From: Psychrobacter sp. NZS113
Lineage (GTDB): Bacteria; Pseudomonadota; Gammaproteobacteria; Pseudomonadales; Moraxellaceae
Reading direction: 5' to 3'
Length of the DNA stretch: 64,000 bases
Assembly (NCBI RefSeq): GCF_015864825.1
Contig: NZ_JADYWL010000002.1
Location: forward strand, 466,346-530,345
Part shown: positions 1 to 8,800 of the stretch, piece by piece
Numbering within the stretch: the first letter of the stretch is position 1
Layout: each line of letters opens with the position of its first letter
Made by a program: the position numbers and the translations under genes
Notes under the pieces: model-generated
The model's database searches: none
What the model was told of the DNA's origin: nothing
What the model saw: only the letters and a program-made list of their open reading frames with translations

Positions 1-411
1 CTGCACACAAAACACGCCTTTTGGCTTTAGCTTTTTAGAGACTCTGAGATTGAAATCAGGGGCGTCAATACCGATGAACCAATCGATATTAGCGGATTTG
101 AATGCGCTCAACAGCTCACGGCGGGCTTTAAGCAAATCAGGCAGTTGGCCCATCACTTCCACCAATCCCATCACGGCCAAACGAGACAAAGGAAAAATAC
201 TTTGTAACCCCTGCGCCTCCATCATGCTACCTCCCACACCTACCCAAACAATATCATCACGCAAGTTGTTCATTTGTTGCATAAAATCTGCACCCAAACT
301 GTCACCTGATACTTCACCTGCGACGATACCTATCACTAATGGCGTCGATTTTAACTCAGGTGTCTGCTCTGTGAGTTCAGTATATTTATCAGGTGTAGAA
401 AAATCTGTCAT
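1..411 (-). CDS. lpxB: Lipid-A-disaccharide synthase, N-terminal part (cut by window edge)
   Basis: The reverse strand reads open from an ATG at 411 to the window edge, 137 codons, beginning MTDFSTPDKYTELTEQTPEL. It contains the LpxB hallmarks GIVAGEVSGDSLGADFM (about residues 28-44), VGVGGSMMEAQG and the IDAPDFNLRV stretch. LpxB is the peripheral membrane glycosyltransferase that joins UDP-2,3-diacylglucosamine to lipid X to make the disaccharide of lipid A. Only the N-terminal third is present; the rest lies to the left. In many Gram-negatives lpxB directly follows lpxA, but here 434 bases of non-coding DNA and a divergent DAHP synthase gene precede it, so it probably has its own promoter. 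Confidence 0.93.
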   Translation of the reverse strand, partial: MTDFSTPDKYTELTEQTPELKSTPLVIGIVAGEVSGDSLGADFMQQMNNLRDDIVWVGVGGSMMEAQGLQSIFPLSRLAVMGLVEVMGQLPDLLKARRELLSAFKSANIDWFIGIDAPDFNLRVSKKLKPKGVFCVQ

Positions 412-845
412 GACAAGCTCTCGATATTAAAAAACACAATGTTATAAAGAATAAAAAATAATTATTATGAAATAATACTTGGGAAATCTACACTAAAATA
501 CGGTGATTAATGAGTATTCTCAGCACGCACTATTTTAGCGTCCTATCGTTTATGTTGTCATCATACGTGACGATGATCTAAATAGCTAAGTTAGCTGATA
601 AAAGTGGCGTGATATACCTATGAAAAATGACTCAAAATTTCGGTAAATTTTTTATTATGGATAAGAATATTAAGCAGAAATCTTACGTCTATTACACTCA
701 ACACAAGACTGATAATAAACAAGTATAACTAAGTTTTGTTTTTATCATTCCAGTTATGAGTCAATAAACTCGCCGACTACCCTTGTCAACAGCCCGTTTT
801 GTCCGCATAATGATTATTCCTATAAATTAGCTAGACGATATAATC
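412..845. other. Divergent intergenic region lpxB / DAHP synthase
   Basis: AT-rich spacer of 434 bases between two divergent genes. Apart from the candidate promoter at 783-811 I see no gene, tRNA or clear operator. No convincing TyrR-type box was found in front of the DAHP synthase gene. Confidence 0.6.
783..811 (+). promoter_or_regulatory. Candidate sigma-70 promoter of the DAHP synthase gene
   Basis: TTGTCA (783-788) and CATAAT (806-811) are separated by 17 bases; each matches the sigma-70 consensus at five of six positions. It would give a leader of about 28 bases before the ATG at 846. Prediction by eye only. Confidence 0.5.
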
Positions 846-1928
846 ATGACGACACCAGCTACCCATAATGCAGATATTGATGACGTGAACATTGAACAAT
901 TCATCCCCCTAATCACTCCAAACGAGCTCAAAACTGAGCTGCCTTTGTCAGAGAAAGCGTATGATACGGTTTTGAAAGGCCGTAATACTATCCAAGATAT
1001 CTTGGATGGCAAAGACAAACGCTTGTTTGTGGTCATCGGCCCTTGCTCTATCCATGATATCAAAGCCGCTCACGAATATGCCGATCGCTTAGCCATATTG
1101 GCAAAAGAAATCGAAGACAGCGTTTTCGTTGTGATGCGTGTCTATTTTGAAAAGCCGCGTACCACTGTCGGCTGGAAAGGTATGATTAATGACCCTGATA
1201 TGAACGACAGCTTCGATATTGAAAAGGGTCTACGTATGGCCCGTAAACTGCTGATTGATCTGAACGAAAAAGGCTTGCCTTGTGCGACTGAAGCATTGGA
1301 TCCAAATACGCCGCAGTACATGCAGGATTTGATTAGCTGGTCAGCGATTGGCGCACGTACCACTGAGAGTCAAACTCACCGCGAGATGAGCTCTGGTCTA
1401 TCATGCCCAGTTGGCTTCAAGAATGGTACTGATGGCGGCATGACAGTCGCAGTCAACGCTATGCAAGCGGTAAAAGCGGGTCATAGCTTCTTAGGTCTAT
1501 CATCAGATGGCAAAGTCTCTATCATCAAATCTAAAGGCAACCCTTACGCGCACGTAGTATTGCGTGGCGGTAATGGCAAACCTAACTATGATCAAACAGC
1601 TGTCTCTGAAGTTGAAGATGCACTGGCTGCAGGCAAAACTAGTAGCAAGATTATGATTGACTCAAGTCATGCCAACTCAGGTAAAGACCCGTATCTACAA
1701 CCTATGGTCATCAAAAACGTCGCTGAACAAATCCAGAACGGCAACAAATCTATCATCGGCATGATGATTGAGAGTCACCTAAAAGGCGGCAATCAAAAAC
1801 TGACTGCTGATTTGAGCCAGCTTGAATATGGCAAATCTATCACTGATGGTTGTTTAGATTGGGACAGTACTGTCGTTGCGCTACACAACTTACGTGACAT
1901 GGTAAAAGACGTACTACCTAACCGCTAA
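846..1928 (+). CDS. aroG: 3-deoxy-7-phosphoheptulonate (DAHP) synthase, class I
   Basis: First enzyme of the shikimate pathway: condenses phosphoenolpyruvate with erythrose 4-phosphate in the cytoplasm. The 360-residue length fits the AroF/AroG/AroH family. Visible family motifs are GPCSIHD (65-71), KPRTTVGWKG (from 104), GARTTESQTHRE (169-180) and GFKNGTDG (190-197), which hold the metal and phosphate ligands. It is a single-gene unit with its own candidate promoter and a strong terminator behind it. Members of the family are feedback-inhibited by one of the aromatic amino acids; which one cannot be told from the sequence by eye, so the symbol aroG stands for the family rather than a specific isozyme. 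Confidence 0.93.
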   Translation: MTTPATHNADIDDVNIEQFIPLITPNELKTELPLSEKAYDTVLKGRNTIQDILDGKDKRLFVVIGPCSIHDIKAAHEYADRLAILAKEIEDSVFVVMRVYFEKPRTTVGWKGMINDPDMNDSFDIEKGLRMARKLLIDLNEKGLPCATEALDPNTPQYMQDLISWSAIGARTTESQTHREMSSGLSCPVGFKNGTDGGMTVAVNAMQAVKAGHSFLGLSSDGKVSIIKSKGNPYAHVVLRGGNGKPNYDQTAVSEVEDALAAGKTSSKIMIDSSHANSGKDPYLQPMVIKNVAEQIQNGNKSIIGMMIESHLKGGNQKLTADLSQLEYGKSITDGCLDWDSTVVALHNLRDMVKDVLPNR

Positions 1929-1963
1929 TCATCATCGGCTTATAGTTAATGACGATTGAGCCA

Positions 1964-2015
1964 AGCATAAAAAATCCCGTCCAACATTATTATGTCGGAC
2001 GGGATTTTTTATGCT
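1964..2015. terminator. Bidirectional terminator between DAHP synthase gene and pepN
   Basis: A perfect 19-bp inverted repeat (1964-1982 with 1997-2015, loop 14) with GC-rich core ATCCCGTCC/GGACGGGAT flanked by A6 and T6. It sits between two convergent genes and can serve both. Confidence 0.9.
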
Positions 2016-2042
2016 TTCAATTCAGTCATAAGGTCATTTAAC

Positions 2043-4685
2043 CTACTCGCTTGCTGCACCTAACACACTATTTAAACTCTCAAGCACATGCTTAGATGAA
2101 ACTTGCTGCTGCAACTCAAGCAACTGATCATGTGCCATCTGGCGATGCGATTCAGTCAATGTATTCCAACGTGCCAACACTTGCAACAAACGCGAGGCCA
2201 AAACAGGGTTGGCATCATCCAGCTTTTTGATTACACCTGTATAGAGACTCAACCCTTCTGCTGTCCACAGCGCTGTTGGCTGTGACGTAAAGGCACTGAT
2301 GACCGAGCGTACGCGATTGGGCGTATTCCAATCAAAATCAGTATGATCAATCAACGACTCGATAGTATCAGCCGTGACCGTATCAGCGGACGCTTGCACA
2401 CTGAACCATAAATCGATAACCAAATCATTGCTGTTAAAGCGCTCATAAAAATCAGCTAAATAAGCATCAGCACTTGCCACTTGATGATTGACCATCACTT
2501 TTAGCGCACCGAAACGCTCTGTCATACAGCTGGCATTGTCATACTGCTGCTGTGCCCATACTGCTGCATCTTCAATTTTGGCCGTTAATGCCATGTCTAA
2601 CACCACATTACGTAACGCACGAGTACCACGTGCCTCAGGGCTATCTTCATAAGACTGCATCGGTAGCTGTTTATAAAGCACTGCCCACTGATCTTTTAAG
2701 GTATCTGCTACCAATTGATACAAGCCTTCACGTTGCGCTTTCACCAATGCTGGATCGTAATCTTTGTGAATCGCAGACGCCAACTCTTGTGCTGATGGAA
2801 TATCGAGCAAACGTGCTGCCAACATCGCATCTTCAGCTGCCAATTCAGGCAATGTCTGAGCCAGTGCGCTTAGATAGACGTCAGGACTGCTCTTCGAACC
2901 TTGACCTTGTAGCAGGATACGATTGACGAGCATTTGCGTCACTTGCCAGCGATTAAAACCATTGGTTTCATGCTTGAGCAAAAACGCCAAGTCTTCATCT
3001 TGATAATCATAATTAAGCTGTACTGGCGCACTGAAATCACGCAGTAGTGACACGACTGGCTCACTAGACACATTTTCAAAGGTAAATGACTGTGTTGCTT
3101 GATCGAGCAATAACATACGTTCGGCGATGATGTCACCAGAGTCTTGATCAAACAGCGCCGTCGCTACCGGAATAGGCAATGGTTTTGGTGCATCAAAGCC
3201 ACTGACGTGACGGGTTTGCTGACTTAAAGTAATGGTTAATGTCTGCGCAGCACTATCATAGCTCTGATGGCCAGAGACTACTGGCGTGCCAGGCTGACGA
3301 TACCAATCTATGAAGTTTTCAATCTTGCTATCAGTGATACTCAGCGCAGATAAGAAGTCTTCAACGGTCACAGCTTGCCCATCATAACGGCGGAAGTACT
3401 CATCAGTGCCCTTGCGGAAGTCATCAGGCCCTAACGTATTCGCAATCATACGGACAATTTCAGCGCCTTTTTCATAGACGGTTGTCGTATAAAAGTTATT
3501 GATCTCAACGAAACTCTCAGGACGTACAGGATGTGCTAGCGGCCCTGCATCTTCTGCAAACTGATGCGCGCGCAATGTCGCGACATCGTCGATACGCTGT
3601 ACAGCACGCGACTGCTGATCAGCTGAGAATGATTGATCACGGTAGACAGTAAAGCCTTCTTTTAGACACAGCTGGAACCAGTCACGACAGGTAATGCGAT
3701 TGCCTGTCCAGTTATGAAAATACTCATGGGCAATGATGGCTTTCACACTGAAGCTACGTGAGTCAGTCGTTGTCTCTGGGCTAGACAATACGCAGGCCGT
3801 ATTAAAAATATTTAGACCTTTGTTTTCCATCGCGCCCATATTAAATTGGCTGACAGCAACGATCATATAACGGTCTAAATCGTATGGTCGGCCATAATTG
3901 ACCTCATCCCACTTCATGGCATCTTTTAGCGCTTGCATACCGACATCGCATTTATCGATATCGGCAGATTTGGCATACACCTCAAGCTTGACGTCTCGAC
4001 CTTCGCTCGTCGTATAAGAGTCTGTCAGTACGTCTAAATCGGCGACAACACAGGCAAACAGATAGCTTGGCTTATTAGTCGGATCATGCCAGATTGCATA
4101 ATGGCGGTCTGGCGCATCGGCCAACTCACCAGACTCAACCAAATTACCATTGGCCAACAGCGTTGGGTAGCGTTTATCTGCCTCCAGACGCGTGGTAAAT
4201 ATCGCTAGCACATCAGGACGGTCTGGATAAAAGGTAATCTTGCGGAAGCCTTCAGGCTCACATTGGGTGACAAACATGGTATCGTCACCACTACCTGCCA
4301 TATATAAGCCTTCAAGTGCAGTATTGGTCTGCGGGCAGATGCGAACTTGGATCTCTAAAACGACCTCATCAGGTGCATTCGATATTGTCAGTTTTTCAGC
4401 ATCTTGCTGATAATGCTCAGCAGTCAGTGTCTCGCCATTCATACTAATGGTAAGCAGCTCTAACGCTTCACCAAATAATACGATATCTCCTGCGGCTTGA
4501 CGTACCATTTTTAGCGTACTGTCTACCTGCGCAAACTCTTCAAACAACTTAACATTTAAATCAACCGTTTCGACATCAAAGCTTGGTTTTCTATAGTCCT
4601 TCAGGTTGATTTTACTCGGTGCTTGCGGTGGCACATCTGGCATATCAGCATTGATGATCTGAGCTTCAGTTTCAGCAGTAGACAT
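2043..4685 (-). CDS. pepN: Aminopeptidase N (M1 family)
   Basis: Cytoplasmic zinc aminopeptidase that removes N-terminal residues from peptides in the last steps of protein turnover. At 880 residues it matches the gammaproteobacterial PepN length. The substrate-binding GAMENKG motif (about residue 281) and the zinc motif HEYFHNWTGNR (about residue 317), followed by the third ligand in LKEGFTVYRDQ, are all intact. A long C-terminal helical domain without motifs fills the rest, as in PepN. The ATG at 4685 is in frame with no competing upstream start. It stands alone, convergent with the DAHP synthase gene across a shared terminator. Confidence 0.96.
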   Translation of the reverse strand: MSTAETEAQIINADMPDVPPQAPSKINLKDYRKPSFDVETVDLNVKLFEEFAQVDSTLKMVRQAAGDIVLFGEALELLTISMNGETLTAEHYQQDAEKLTISNAPDEVVLEIQVRICPQTNTALEGLYMAGSGDDTMFVTQCEPEGFRKITFYPDRPDVLAIFTTRLEADKRYPTLLANGNLVESGELADAPDRHYAIWHDPTNKPSYLFACVVADLDVLTDSYTTSEGRDVKLEVYAKSADIDKCDVGMQALKDAMKWDEVNYGRPYDLDRYMIVAVSQFNMGAMENKGLNIFNTACVLSSPETTTDSRSFSVKAIIAHEYFHNWTGNRITCRDWFQLCLKEGFTVYRDQSFSADQQSRAVQRIDDVATLRAHQFAEDAGPLAHPVRPESFVEINNFYTTTVYEKGAEIVRMIANTLGPDDFRKGTDEYFRRYDGQAVTVEDFLSALSITDSKIENFIDWYRQPGTPVVSGHQSYDSAAQTLTITLSQQTRHVSGFDAPKPLPIPVATALFDQDSGDIIAERMLLLDQATQSFTFENVSSEPVVSLLRDFSAPVQLNYDYQDEDLAFLLKHETNGFNRWQVTQMLVNRILLQGQGSKSSPDVYLSALAQTLPELAAEDAMLAARLLDIPSAQELASAIHKDYDPALVKAQREGLYQLVADTLKDQWAVLYKQLPMQSYEDSPEARGTRALRNVVLDMALTAKIEDAAVWAQQQYDNASCMTERFGALKVMVNHQVASADAYLADFYERFNSNDLVIDLWFSVQASADTVTADTIESLIDHTDFDWNTPNRVRSVISAFTSQPTALWTAEGLSLYTGVIKKLDDANPVLASRLLQVLARWNTLTESHRQMAHDQLLELQQQVSSKHVLESLNSVLGAASE

Positions 4686-4812
4686 ATAAATTCCTATTAT
4701 TTTTTATGATATAAATAGACAAATGGTATTGGTACAAGAGCTTGCTAGACTTATAAGTAAATTGACCTGAACGGCCAAATTTCAAGTGCAGGTCTAAAGA
4801 TTATAGCATTCA

Positions 4813-4865
4813 GAAGAAGTACAGATGTATATGTGATACTTCAAGCTAGGTTAAGACAACTTGTG
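4813..4865 (-). repeat. Dispersed intergenic repeat, copy near 4.8 kb
   Basis: Read on the reverse strand this stretch shares TATCACATATACATC and the surrounding CTTGAA..  and TTAACCT blocks with the copy at 42935-43000. It lies in the spacer between pepN and the next gene. Member of a diverged family also seen near 15.9, 16.1, 18.4, 22.0 and 26.4 kb. Confidence 0.55.
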
Positions 4866-4945
4866 TTAATCAATCATTGGATAATGATGCTTAAAATGAT
4901 TTAATAGATTCACTACTGATCACTATTCAATTAACGGCCTATTAT

Positions 4946-5569
4946 ATGACAAAGCATGCCTTCCGTCGTTCAGACATTACTTTACCATTACTTATAGATT
5001 ACGTTGATGCCCTACTACCATCGTTAATGACGCAAGATGACACACCGGAAATGATTGAACAAGTCAACGACATCGCTGAGTTATTATGGGTAGTACAAGA
5101 CAAAAATGCACGCATAGCATTAAAGACAGAGCTAAAAGAATATCTCAGCAATAAAGACAGCTATGATGAAACAGTACAAGCTGAAGCGCTACAGATAGTA
5201 ACGTTATCAGAGCTTACGCAGCAGCAACTGCCTGAACGGTATGAGCTCGCCTGTTTTTGGTTACCTACATTATCATCCGAGCTACTACAGCAATATATTC
5301 CACTACTGATGCGCTATCGTGATCTGTATGCTGCGCATCTACTCATCGCACTTGAGAGCAGCATAAGCTTGCAAGCTTATGGCTTTACACCATTTGATAT
5401 TTTGAATGAGCAGTCTTTAGAGATTAGCTTAACTGATCAAAAAAACTCGTGCGTATCAACAGCCGCTACTCTCTGGCAGTTTAATTTATATGACTATAAA
5501 CAGCTACCGAATTGGCTCAATGCTGACTACTGGGCCAACCCTGAAAACTGGGGCAAGCATCGTTGGTAG
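4946..5569 (+). CDS. Protein of unknown function, 207 aa
   Basis: I do not recognise this protein. It is predicted to be soluble, with no signal peptide or membrane segment, acidic in the first half and largely helical, rich in Leu, Gln and Glu. The C-terminus is aromatic, with WQFNLYDYKQLPNWLNADYW followed by ENWGKHRW, a run that could be a conserved signature. The open frame is long, the composition matches neighbouring genes, and it does not overlap another good candidate, so it is likely real. No strong ribosome binding site precedes the ATG. It lies upstream of the Pal-type lipoprotein gene on the same strand, 150 bases apart. Confidence 0.75.
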   Translation: MTKHAFRRSDITLPLLIDYVDALLPSLMTQDDTPEMIEQVNDIAELLWVVQDKNARIALKTELKEYLSNKDSYDETVQAEALQIVTLSELTQQQLPERYELACFWLPTLSSELLQQYIPLLMRYRDLYAAHLLIALESSISLQAYGFTPFDILNEQSLEISLTDQKNSCVSTAATLWQFNLYDYKQLPNWLNADYWANPENWGKHRW

Positions 5570-5719
5570 TAAGCCTCATATCTATATGTAAATTCTAGAA
5601 TTATTTACAGTAAAACTAATTACATAAAGTAACATTTAGTATATTATAGATAGCAATTGCCCAAGTATTATCCTAAGCAGTTTACAAAAACAATTTAATT
5701 AAAATTTTAGGAGCTCAGC

Positions 5720-6238
5720 ATGTCAACTAACTTTTCTAAGATCGCCGTTCTAACCGTATTAGCAAGCGCAATCGCCATTACTACAGGTTGTGCTACCAAA
5801 AGTTCAAACTCTGAAGTCGTGGTTGCCCCACTAGGCATCCCAGGTGGTCAAGCTGGATATAATGGTTCTGTTTCTATGAACAACTCTAGCGTAGTTATGG
5901 CTGGTGCTGAAAACATACAAGCCGTTGTATATTTCGGCTATGATAGCAGCGAAATCACAGCACAATCAGCCAGTGTTTTGAATCAACATGCAAGCCTACT
6001 TAGCTCAAATCCATCAGCGGGTGTTGTTATCGCTGGTCACACTGATGAGCGCGGTAGCCGTGAATACAATATCGCATTGGGTGAGCGCCGTGCTCAAGCA
6101 GCGCGTAACTATCTTGCAGCCCAAGGTGTGTCTACAAATAATATCCGTGTCATCAGCTATGGCGAAGAACGCGCTGCTGCTGCTGGTAACACTGAAGCTG
6201 ATTATGCACAAAACCGTCGTGCTGAGCTGTCTTACTAA
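5720..6238 (+). CDS. pal: Peptidoglycan-associated (Pal-type) OmpA-domain lipoprotein
   Basis: Outer-membrane lipoprotein whose OmpA-like domain binds peptidoglycan. The 172-residue protein has a signal peptide ending in a lipobox, ITTGC, with the lipidated Cys at residue 24. A short linker (25-62) leads to the OmpA_C domain (about 64-172) with VYFGYDSSEI, HTDERGSREYN (107-117) and NRRAEL (165-170), the peptidoglycan-binding residues. A good Shine-Dalgarno AGGAG lies eight bases before the ATG. Length and motif order fit Pal of the Tol-Pal system, but no tol genes are adjacent, so it could also be a Pal paralogue. A terminator follows directly. Confidence 0.88.
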   Translation: MSTNFSKIAVLTVLASAIAITTGCATKSSNSEVVVAPLGIPGGQAGYNGSVSMNNSSVVMAGAENIQAVVYFGYDSSEITAQSASVLNQHASLLSSNPSAGVVIAGHTDERGSREYNIALGERRAQAARNYLAAQGVSTNNIRVISYGEERAAAAGNTEADYAQNRRAELSY

Positions 6239-6284
6239 GAGTCGCAAAGCCAATCAGAATCAAATAAGCTTAAATTGATTTATA

Positions 6285-6317
6285 AAAGCCCAGTGATATT
6301 GATATTGCTGGGCTTTT
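6285..6317 (+). terminator. Terminator after pal
   Basis: AAAGCCCAG (6285-6293) pairs with CTGGGCTTT (6308-6316), followed by a short T run. Confidence 0.85.
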
Positions 6318-6366
6318 TACGTGTTATTAAGCCAATAAAGACAACTCATACCAATCGATATAACTA

Positions 6367-7164
6367 ATGATGCCAACATTACATCTGACGCAGATTCAAT
6401 TTACTCAGCTGCAGCCCATGATCTGGTGTGCCACTGCACAGGTGAGTGAATATCCACGCCTTACATATCGAGATTTGTGGGGACAATCACCGAGGCGACC
6501 AATTGATGACGCTTCGTACTCGTATACTGATGAATGCTACAAATGTAATTGGCAATACCACCTATCATCAGATGACTTATCAACGCGTGATATTGCTCGT
6601 GCCCAACGCCAGCGACAGCGTCAAGGCGTGCGTCTGTTGTTACAGCAATTACTAAATAAACTAGCGCTCAGCGATACATTAAATGAATCCGACTTCCCGT
6701 ATCGCCTTATCAAAGGTGGGCACTACGTATGCTTCAGTCATACAGGCGGCAAAAGTAAAAGCAAGCTCAATAAAAATGATAATCAAGTAATCAATACATT
6801 ATTAAGTAGTACCGTCGCCGTGGTGATTAGCCTCCATCGCCCTATAGGTATAGATGTCGAGCTCAATAATGTTGCGTGGCATGTAGCACAGCGATTTTAT
6901 TCAGATAATGAGATTGCGATCTTGCACTCATTACCCACAACTCAACGTGACACAATCGCTAAATTACTATGGCAAATAAAAGAAAGCTTCATTAAGATTC
7001 ATCAATACAAACTGGCTCAAGGTCTAGGAATAGATTACTCCTCTCTTATTGATGATTTAATAGATGCCAGTAGAGAGCCATCGGCTTTAACTATTATCAC
7101 TGATCATAAATCACCTTATCAAATTGCCATTTTATCTATGCAACAGACGGTCGTTGTTTTTTAG
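6367..7164 (+). CDS. 4'-phosphopantetheinyl transferase, Sfp/AcpT type
   Basis: Transfers the phosphopantetheine arm of coenzyme A onto a serine of carrier proteins. The 265-residue protein has the Sfp-family signatures in order: FSHTGG (123-128), GIDVE (161-165) with the Mg ligands D163 and E165, and WQIKESFIK (202-210) with the third acidic ligand E206. The target is not apparent: no polyketide or non-ribosomal peptide gene is in the window, so it may serve the fatty acid carrier protein or an unlinked cluster. Two ATG codons stand side by side at 6367 and 6370. It is a single-gene unit between two terminators. Confidence 0.88.
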   Translation: MMPTLHLTQIQFTQLQPMIWCATAQVSEYPRLTYRDLWGQSPRRPIDDASYSYTDECYKCNWQYHLSSDDLSTRDIARAQRQRQRQGVRLLLQQLLNKLALSDTLNESDFPYRLIKGGHYVCFSHTGGKSKSKLNKNDNQVINTLLSSTVAVVISLHRPIGIDVELNNVAWHVAQRFYSDNEIAILHSLPTTQRDTIAKLLWQIKESFIKIHQYKLAQGLGIDYSSLIDDLIDASREPSALTIITDHKSPYQIAILSMQQTVVVF

Positions 7165-7234
7165 ATAAGAAAAATATATATTGCTTTGAACAGTGCTTAT
7201 TGTTCTAAACAACGACTGTTACTTTATTTTAAAC

Positions 7235-7266
7235 AAAAAAACGACCCTAAAAAGGGTCGTTTTTTT
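7235..7266. terminator. Bidirectional terminator
   Basis: ACGACCCT (7241-7248) pairs with AGGGTCGT (7253-7260); A6 before and T6 after let it act for both the transferase gene and the convergent barrel-protein gene. Confidence 0.9.
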
Positions 7267-7310
7267 GCGCTTACTTTTCTTCTAATGACAGTCTTTAGAC
7301 TGCGATTAGA

Positions 7311-8180
7311 TTAGAAACGGTAAGTTGCACCAACTTTAACAATTGGCATCCACTCTAACCAATCTTTATCTTCAAGCTCGTCTTCAGCAGCTTCAGCAGC
7401 AGCTATAGCGGTAGCGCTAGTACCTGAAGCAGTTACAGTAGCGTCTGTTTTACCCATGTACGCAGCACCTAACTCTCCAAATACACCGAAGTTGTTAGTG
7501 ATGTTAGGACGGAAGCCGATAGTAGCGTATGGTGCTAGCTTGTTGCGATGCTCGATAGTACCTTCTAAAGTACCAACGTCAGCTGAGCTATAAGTCACGT
7601 TATCAATTTTATATGAACCATCTTCAGCGTTTGCACGTACATCGATATCGTTATCAGGAACGATGATACCAGCACCAACTGTGAACCAATTACTAGCAGG
7701 ACGTAACTGTACACCTAGGTACGGGTTGCTGAAATCTGAATCTACTTCGTAGTTTACGTCGTCAGCATCAAAATCACCGCCGAATAGGTCAGCTGCATCA
7801 CCACCTGCCCAACCAGCTTGTAATTCAGTTTTCTCGTTTAGTGAGTAACCAACGCTAGCACCATAACCCAAAGTACCAGCTTCAGCACTTACAGATGCTG
7901 GATTAATGGCTGTTTGGAACAAGGTTTTAGTACCACCAAAAATAGCGCCAGTAGTATTACGGACAGCACCCGTAGTTTTACCAACGATACCAGTGTTAGT
8001 ATTAGTAGGTTCTGCTTCATAGGCGACAGCAACTGGCTCAGCTTCATAAGCAACAGCAACTGGTTCAGCTTCATATACCATTGCATCAGCGTCGTCAACA
8101 ACGATAACTGGTTCTGCAGCGAATGCAGCAGTTGATGCCATGACAGCAGCAGAGATAGCCGTTAGTTTAATAAATTTCAT
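7311..8180 (-). CDS. Outer-membrane beta-barrel protein with YEAEPVAVA repeats
   Basis: Probably an outer-membrane barrel, function unknown. The ATG at 8180 is chosen over the longer frame (to 8246) because AGGAG lies seven bases upstream and a clean signal peptide follows (MKFIKLTAISAAVMASTAAF, cleavage after AFA about residue 21). Directly behind the cleavage site is a short tandem repeat: YEAEPVAVA twice plus YEAEP (residues about 36-58). The body has alternating amphipathic strands, with phrases such as SVGYSLNEKTELQAGW, NPYLGVQLRPASNWFTVGAG and LAPYATIGFRPNITNNFG, and it ends in ATYRF, the terminal Phe expected of a Bam substrate. 289 residues. Confidence 0.85.
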   Translation of the reverse strand: MKFIKLTAISAAVMASTAAFAAEPVIVVDDADAMVYEAEPVAVAYEAEPVAVAYEAEPTNTNTGIVGKTTGAVRNTTGAIFGGTKTLFQTAINPASVSAEAGTLGYGASVGYSLNEKTELQAGWAGGDAADLFGGDFDADDVNYEVDSDFSNPYLGVQLRPASNWFTVGAGIIVPDNDIDVRANAEDGSYKIDNVTYSSADVGTLEGTIEHRNKLAPYATIGFRPNITNNFGVFGELGAAYMGKTDATVTASGTSATAIAAAEAAEDELEDKDWLEWMPIVKVGATYRF

Positions 8181-8800
8181 CAATATTCTCCTAAAGAATG
8201 GGATAACTCGCCCGTAAAAAAATGATAATTCAGATTTTGATATCAATCATTTTTGTTGAGGAGATTAAAACAATTTTGGCCTCAAAAGTCATCCCTATAG
8301 ATGCGCTTTTTATTTGCCATTATGTAAAGATTGCATAGATATTGTAATAATTACTACACCAATCCGTAAAACTTCGAGTTTCTGTTACACAACACTCTTA
8401 CAGCTACTGAATAGCGTAAACATTGATATTGTGCAGCTTAATATTTATGTAAGGATATTACAAAATATGTCATTATGCTGAACGATTTTTCTATTAAACT
8501 CAGTGGCTGTTATATATTTTATTACTACGGCTTGTTGTACTTTGTGAGTTGGTGTAGCCACTGTTGCTTTAAATAGGTTTTTAGACACATGCGTTAATCG
8601 TTCAAATGTTTCTATATAGTATGGGTAAACCGTATAGTATGAGTAGATAGCATACCTAAGACTTGTCTAAGCTCAATATTATGCTAAATTAGAAGCAGTT
8701 AAGAGTATGTCACTAGTCTGCTTATTCACGACCACCTATCTGATTGATTAAAACATCGTGATATTTCCTACTGTATTATTTTTATTATTGAGCCATCCAT
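8181..8800. other. Long divergent spacer, barrel-protein gene / iclR gene
   Basis: 620 bases without a credible gene. An imperfect inverted repeat AAAAATGAT ... ATCATTTTT (8218-8226 and 8246-8254) lies just upstream of the barrel-protein start and could be an operator. At 8614-8650 the sequence TATAGTATG occurs twice, 18 to 20 bases apart (TATAGTATGGGTAAAC, then TATAGTATGAGTAGAT), about 150 bases before the IclR-type gene; this may be a regulator site. Nothing else is recognised. Confidence 0.45.

Noticed and set aside
50-430. Open frame of 126 codons on the + strand
   Set aside because: It is antisense to the clear lpxB reading frame and has no family features.
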